Shown: one piece after another, positions 13,224 to 16,462 of the stretch
Position numbering within the stretch: position 1 is the stretch's first letter
How the letters are laid out: each line of letters starts with the position of its first letter
Source of the DNA: an uncultured Clostridia bacterium
Lineage (GTDB): Bacteria > Bacillota > Clostridia > Peptostreptococcales > Anaerovoracaceae
Reading direction: 5' to 3'
DNA: 16,462 bases
NCBI GenBank assembly: GCA_946402595.1
Contig: CAMIWY010000004.1
Location: forward strand, 1 to 16,462
Program-made: the position numbers and the translations under genes
Notes under the pieces: generated by a model
What the model saw: only the letters and a program-made list of their open reading frames with translations
Told to the model about the DNA's origin: nothing
The model's database searches: none

Positions 13224-14513
13224 TTATTTTTCCTCCGCTTCCTGATTGGCTTCCACATCTTCAAGTTCCTTAGCTTCAGCCTCACTTTTTGTTATATATT
13301 CAGACACGACCATATCATCGCTGATCGTGGACAGATTGACCGTCCGTACGACGTTGCCTCTGTCATCAAAGTTGAACACTCCTGTCGCACCCTTGAGGTT
13401 CTTAAGGTCAAGCATTGCCTGTCTTATAGCCGGCCCCTCCATTGACTTGGCATTGTGGATGGCATTGATTAGCAGCAGATATGAGTCATAGCCCAGAGCT
13501 GCGTATTCAGTCGGCATGTCATCAGCTCCGTATCTGGATTCATACTCTATCTGGAATCTCTGTGCCTCTTCTGTCTGCTTGTCAGATGATTGTGTGGTTC
13601 CGGAAATGACGGACATGTAAGGGAAAACTACTTTGATGTCAGGGTGCTTCTTCATCATGCTGACAAAGTCGCTGTTTCCCCAGCTTCTTGGTCCGAGGTA
13701 TGTCACGGAAGTGAGGTTCTTCTCCTCAGCCTTGGTAAAGAACACATCCATCGCTTCAGTTCCGAGAGATACAAAGCAGACAGTGCTGCCCTCAGCTCTG
13801 ATCTTTTCAAGAGCCTGATCCATGCTCTTCTCATCGCCTGTGATCTCCTCCACCAGTTTAATGGCTTTGGTCTTGTCCCTCTTCGTATACTTTCTGATCT
13901 TATCGCGGAATCCGTCGATAAGCGCAGCCGTACTGCTGTCATTCTTAAGACTTATGAGCGCGATATCAGTAGAACCGAGCTGCCTGTAAGCGTACTCAGC
14001 AAGTCCTTCTCCCATCTGCGACTCTGTTATGCAGGCTCTGAAATAGTATTCATTGGTCTGCGTGATCAGAGGGTTGGTCGCTGACGGTGTGATCGTCGGG
14101 ATGCCCTCAGCCTCGATATACTCTGATGCTGCCAGGGATGTTGCTTCTCCCGCACTTCCTATGATCGCAACAGGTTTCATTGCTATGAGGCCCTGTACTG
14201 CAGTTCTCGCAGTACTTACCTTGGACTGTGTATCCACCTTGGACAGCACGACCTTGTATCCGTCGACATTGCTGTATATGCTGTTTGCCAGCTCTATTCC
14301 CTTGAGCTCTGCCTGTCCCTTGTCCGATGTCCTGCCTGTCTGCGGCTCAAAGACACCTATCGTTATGACAGGCATCTGGTCCTCGTCTTTTTCCTCAAAA
14401 TAAGCATGCCTGAAGCTGTCGAATGTCGTACATCCGCTCAGCAGGCATACTGACATGATCAGCGCCGTCAGGCATATCAACAAAGCTGCTTTGCTACCAG
14501 TCTTCACGTTCAA
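13224..14513 (-). CDS. LIV-type (Leu/Ile/Val) substrate-binding lipoprotein, orphan
   Basis: An extracellular membrane-anchored binding protein of the type I periplasmic-binding fold (LivK/branched-chain amino acid family). Residues 8-27 form a signal peptide with lipobox LLSGC (C28 lipidated). The mature part starts VITIGVFEPQTG, with KGQAELKGIELA, AIIGSAGEATSLAASEYIEAEGIPTITPSATNP and YFRACITESQMGEGLAEYA, all typical of this family. The C terminus is an acidic tail. No permease or ATPase genes (livHMGF) flank it. There is no usable ATG before the lipobox: the start is TTG at 14513 (AAAGAG upstream) or GTG at 14507. Either overlaps the end of dusB by 14-20 nt. pepV follows after one base. 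The ligand is unknown; it could feed a distant transporter or a sensor. Confidence 0.9.
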   Translation of the reverse strand: MNVKTGSKAALLICLTALIMSVCLLSGCTTFDSFRHAYFEEKDEDQMPVITIGVFEPQTGRTSDKGQAELKGIELANSIYSNVDGYKVVLSKVDTQSKVSTARTAVQGLIAMKPVAIIGSAGEATSLAASEYIEAEGIPTITPSATNPLITQTNEYYFRACITESQMGEGLAEYAYRQLGSTDIALISLKNDSSTAALIDGFRDKIRKYTKRDKTKAIKLVEEITGDEKSMDQALEKIRAEGSTVCFVSLGTEAMDVFFTKAEEKNLTSVTYLGPRSWGNSDFVSMMKKHPDIKVVFPYMSVISGTTQSSDKQTEEAQRFQIEYESRYGADDMPTEYAALGYDSYLLLINAIHNAKSMEGPAIRQAMLDLKNLKGATGVFNFDDRGNVVRTVNLSTISDDMVVSEYITKSEAEAKELEDVEANQEAEEK

Positions 14514-15456
14514 GTATCTCTTTCATCCTTTCAATGGTGTCAGCATCATTCACTTCTCTGCGAACGCGCGCAGATCCCCGCAGTCCCTTCGTATAATGGA
14601 CCACGAACTTGCGGAACTCCCTGACGCCGGTCGTCTCTCCCTTGAGCTGCGCCAGCATCTCAAGGTGTCTTATCATCATGGCTGTCTTATCTTTTCCTGA
14701 CGGAGCAGGCTCAGGTTCCTGTCCTTCAAGGGCCCTCCTCAGATCCCTGAATATCCATGGATTGCCCATTGCCCCTCTGCCGACCATGACGAGGTCACAG
14801 CCTGTCTCATCGAGCATCCTGATGCCGTCTTCGCCTGTGAAGATGTCTCCGTTGCCGATGACAGGGATGCCGACAGCCTTCTTTACTTCTCTTATTATAT
14901 CCCAGTCAGCAGTACCGCTGTAGTACTGGGGTCTTGTCCTTCCATGCACAGCCACCGCCGATGCTCCGCCTGCTTCGGCAGCCCTGGCGACCTCCGGGGC
15001 ATTTATGCTGTCATCTGTAAAACCTTTGCGGATCTTGACCGTGACAGGCTTGGATGAACCTCTTACAGCCGCAGCTACAACATCGTGCACCAGATCCGGA
15101 TCCTGCATCAGCGCTGACCCGTCGCCGTTTTTCACGACTTTGGGAACAGGACAGCCCATGTTGATATCAAGGATCACATTAGACAGGCTGTCGAGTTTTG
15201 CCGCAGCATATTCTATCACATCAGGCTCGCTTCCGAATATCTGGATCGCGGCAGGCCCTGCACCCTCAGGTATGTATGTAAGCTGAGGTGTCTTGCGGTC
15301 CCCGTAATAAAGGCCCTTGGCACTGACCATCTCCGTATATGTCAGTGAAGCCCCCTGCTCTTCGCAGAGGGTCCTCATTACAGCATCCGTGATCCCGGCC
15401 ATAGGCGCAAGAAGGAACGGCGACTCCAGTCTGATATTTCCTATCCTGTATTCCAT
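14494..15456 (-). CDS. dusB: tRNA-dihydrouridine synthase B
   Basis: A flavoenzyme that reduces uridine to dihydrouridine in tRNA with NADPH. The 320 residues are typical. Seen: LAPMAGITDAVMRTLCEEQG (16-35, FMN-binding loop), YTEMVSAKGL, INMGCPVPKVVKNGDGSALM (98-117) with catalytic cysteine C102, VTVKIRKGF, VHGRTR, IPVIGNGDIFT and MVGRGAMGNPWIF. The C-terminal helical domain ends at LEREDW. The ATG at 15456 shares its A with the coaX stop (TGATG), so translation is coupled. The FMN cofactor gives a loose link to the downstream riboswitch gene, probably coincidental. Confidence 0.97.
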   Translation of the reverse strand: MEYRIGNIRLESPFLLAPMAGITDAVMRTLCEEQGASLTYTEMVSAKGLYYGDRKTPQLTYIPEGAGPAAIQIFGSEPDVIEYAAAKLDSLSNVILDINMGCPVPKVVKNGDGSALMQDPDLVHDVVAAAVRGSSKPVTVKIRKGFTDDSINAPEVARAAEAGGASAVAVHGRTRPQYYSGTADWDIIREVKKAVGIPVIGNGDIFTGEDGIRMLDETGCDLVMVGRGAMGNPWIFRDLRRALEGQEPEPAPSGKDKTAMMIRHLEMLAQLKGETTGVREFRKFVVHYTKGLRGSARVRREVNDADTIERMKEILEREDW

Positions 15457-16271
15457 CAGTCCTGAAGCACCCTTTTCTTGTGCAGTCCCTTATTCTTTTC
15501 ATACAGGATCTGCAGACCGCTCAGGGTAAGTCTTCTGTCGATTATATCTATGCAGTCAACGCCGCTCTCCACCATGGTAGCCATACCTCCGGTAGCAACT
15601 ACCTTGATGTCCTCAGGAGCAGTGCCGGTCTCTGCCGACATCTCCTGCTTCATGCCTTTTATCATGTGCTCTGTAAAGCCCATGTGTCCGTAAATAAGAC
15701 CTGACTGCATCGCCTCAGACGTATTCTTGCAGATGTACTTGCCCGGAAGTTCGAGGTCTACATTAGGGAGCTTGGCTGTGTGCTCAAACAGAGCAGCTGC
15801 CTGTGTCTTGATTCCCGGAGCGATGGCTCCTCCGATAAAGCTTCCGTCTGCCGTAACGCAGCAGAATGTTGTGGCTGTACCGTAATCGACAACGATAAGG
15901 TCACCGCCGTACTTGGTATGTGCAGCGACTGAGTTGACGATACGGTCTGAGCCTACCTGTCTCGGATCATCATACTTGATCTTGAGACCTGTCTTGATGC
16001 CCGTTTCAATAACTATGGCACTTCGGTCATAATACTTGAGACACATATGCTCAAGTGTAAAGAGCAGGGACGGCACTACCGAGGATATGATGATGTCATC
16101 GATATCCGAAGGGTCGATCCCGTCATGCTTCAGCATCATGTCAATTATCGTACCGTACTCATCGGCGGTGCGCTTGTTGTCAGTTGCCATTCTCCAGCTT
16201 TCCACAAGCTCCTCGCCGTTGAACACACCGAGGACCAGATTGGTGTTACCTACATCGATAGCAAGCAGCAT
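15456..16271 (-). CDS. coaX: Type III pantothenate kinase
   Basis: CoaX phosphorylates pantothenate with ATP, the first step of CoA synthesis, and unlike CoaA is not inhibited by CoA. The 271 residues are normal for this ASKHA family. Seen: DVGNTN (6-11, phosphate loop), GSDRIVNSVAAHTKYGG (107-123; D109 is the expected catalytic base, and GADR is the more common form), VVDYGTATTF (127-136), GGAIAPGI (147-154), and VVATGGMA near the end. The ATG at 16271 lies one base after the upstream stop, with GGAGG inside that gene's last codons. It overlaps dusB by one base. Confidence 0.97.
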   Translation of the reverse strand: MLLAIDVGNTNLVLGVFNGEELVESWRMATDNKRTADEYGTIIDMMLKHDGIDPSDIDDIIISSVVPSLLFTLEHMCLKYYDRSAIVIETGIKTGLKIKYDDPRQVGSDRIVNSVAAHTKYGGDLIVVDYGTATTFCCVTADGSFIGGAIAPGIKTQAAALFEHTAKLPNVDLELPGKYICKNTSEAMQSGLIYGHMGFTEHMIKGMKQEMSAETGTAPEDIKVVATGGMATMVESGVDCIDIIDRRLTLSGLQILYEKNKGLHKKRVLQD

Positions 16272-16272
16272 T

Positions 16273-16462
16273 CTATATTTCCTCCAGTCTCTTGATTGCC
16301 AGAGCCATTGTAAGTCCAGGGATGATTCTGTTGGCTGTCATCTCAGCTCCGAGTATCTCATTGGCCTTCTTGAGTCTGTACTGAACAGTATTGTTGTGGA
16401 TGTTCATGAACTCTGCAGTCTTGTTCGAATTCATTCCCGCATCGAGAACGAATGTCGAAAGT
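16273..16462 (-). CDS. PucR/CdaR-type transcriptional regulator, C-terminal end (runs off the right edge)
   Basis: Only the last 62 codons are present. LSTFVLDAGMNSNKTAEFM (1-19) and IHNNTVQYRLKKANEILG (21-38) match the C-terminal helix-turn-helix (HTH_30) of PucR/CdaR regulators, whose signature is a KTA...H-x-NT-x-x-YRL pattern. The N-terminal sensor part lies outside the window, so the ligand cannot be inferred. It sits immediately upstream of coaX, with the coaX ribosome binding site formed by its final Glu-Glu codons. It therefore belongs to the start of the same operon, and may regulate it. Confidence 0.88.
   Translation of the reverse strand, partial: LSTFVLDAGMNSNKTAEFMNIHNNTVQYRLKKANEILGAEMTANRIIPGLTMALAIKRLEEI

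Noticed and set aside
13223..13285. Upstream start at 13285 for the M20 dipeptidase
   Set aside because: It reads through the end of the lipoprotein gene and adds a basic segment foreign to PepV; the ATG at 13222 has a good ribosome binding site.

Overview
The window looks like an ordinary chromosomal segment of an anaerobic, low-to-moderate GC Bacillota, most likely a clostridium. The evidence is AGGAGG-type ribosome binding sites, a CIRCE/HrcA-type groESL promoter, Rex, a 2[4Fe-4S] clostridial ferredoxin, a type III pantothenate kinase, a RibU-like ECF component under an FMN riboswitch, and OGG1-type glycosylase and IMP dehydrogenase variants typical of that group. A narrower placement would be guesswork. 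Nearly all genes lie on the minus strand; only the small ferredoxin gene is on the plus strand. I see no insertion sequence, prophage, CRISPR array, tRNA or rRNA.

Read along the minus strand (right to left), there is first a long, tightly packed operon: the 3' end of a PucR/CdaR-type regulator (16273 onward), coaX, dusB, an orphan LIV-type substrate-binding lipoprotein and pepV. An FMN riboswitch starts about 15 nt after the pepV stop. It is followed by a RibU-like riboflavin S component and the t6A tRNA-modification set tsaE-tsaB-rimI-tsaD, joined by 2-7 nt gaps or an ATGA overlap. After a 52-nt gap that holds a REP-like palindrome comes an ABC-F ATPase (6188-8131). The riboswitch expression platform looks translational: a hairpin at 11528-11564 buries the ribU ribosome binding site, and no U-tract terminator is visible. 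That arrangement would let FMN shut off the transporter without cutting off the tsa genes behind it.

Smaller units follow. acpP and rex share a strong promoter (-10 at 6096-6101). A single fdx gene on the plus strand converges on rex, with a shared hairpin terminator at 5008-5039. A divergent two-gene unit encodes a P-loop NTPase fused to an Asp23/Gls24-like domain and an OGG1-type 8-oxoguanine glycosylase, ending in a terminator at 2838-2868. groES-groEL have a textbook sigma-A promoter plus CIRCE and end in a terminator at 709-732. The left edge holds the N-terminal third of an IMP dehydrogenase (guaB).

Functionally this is housekeeping: protein folding, redox and fatty-acid metabolism, CoA and flavin supply, tRNA modification, translation-factor ATPase and DNA repair. 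The least ordinary items are the P-loop/Asp23 fusion, the translational riboswitch in front of the t6A operon, the REP-like palindrome, the divergent IMP dehydrogenase type, and several uncharacterised operator-like palindromes at promoters.
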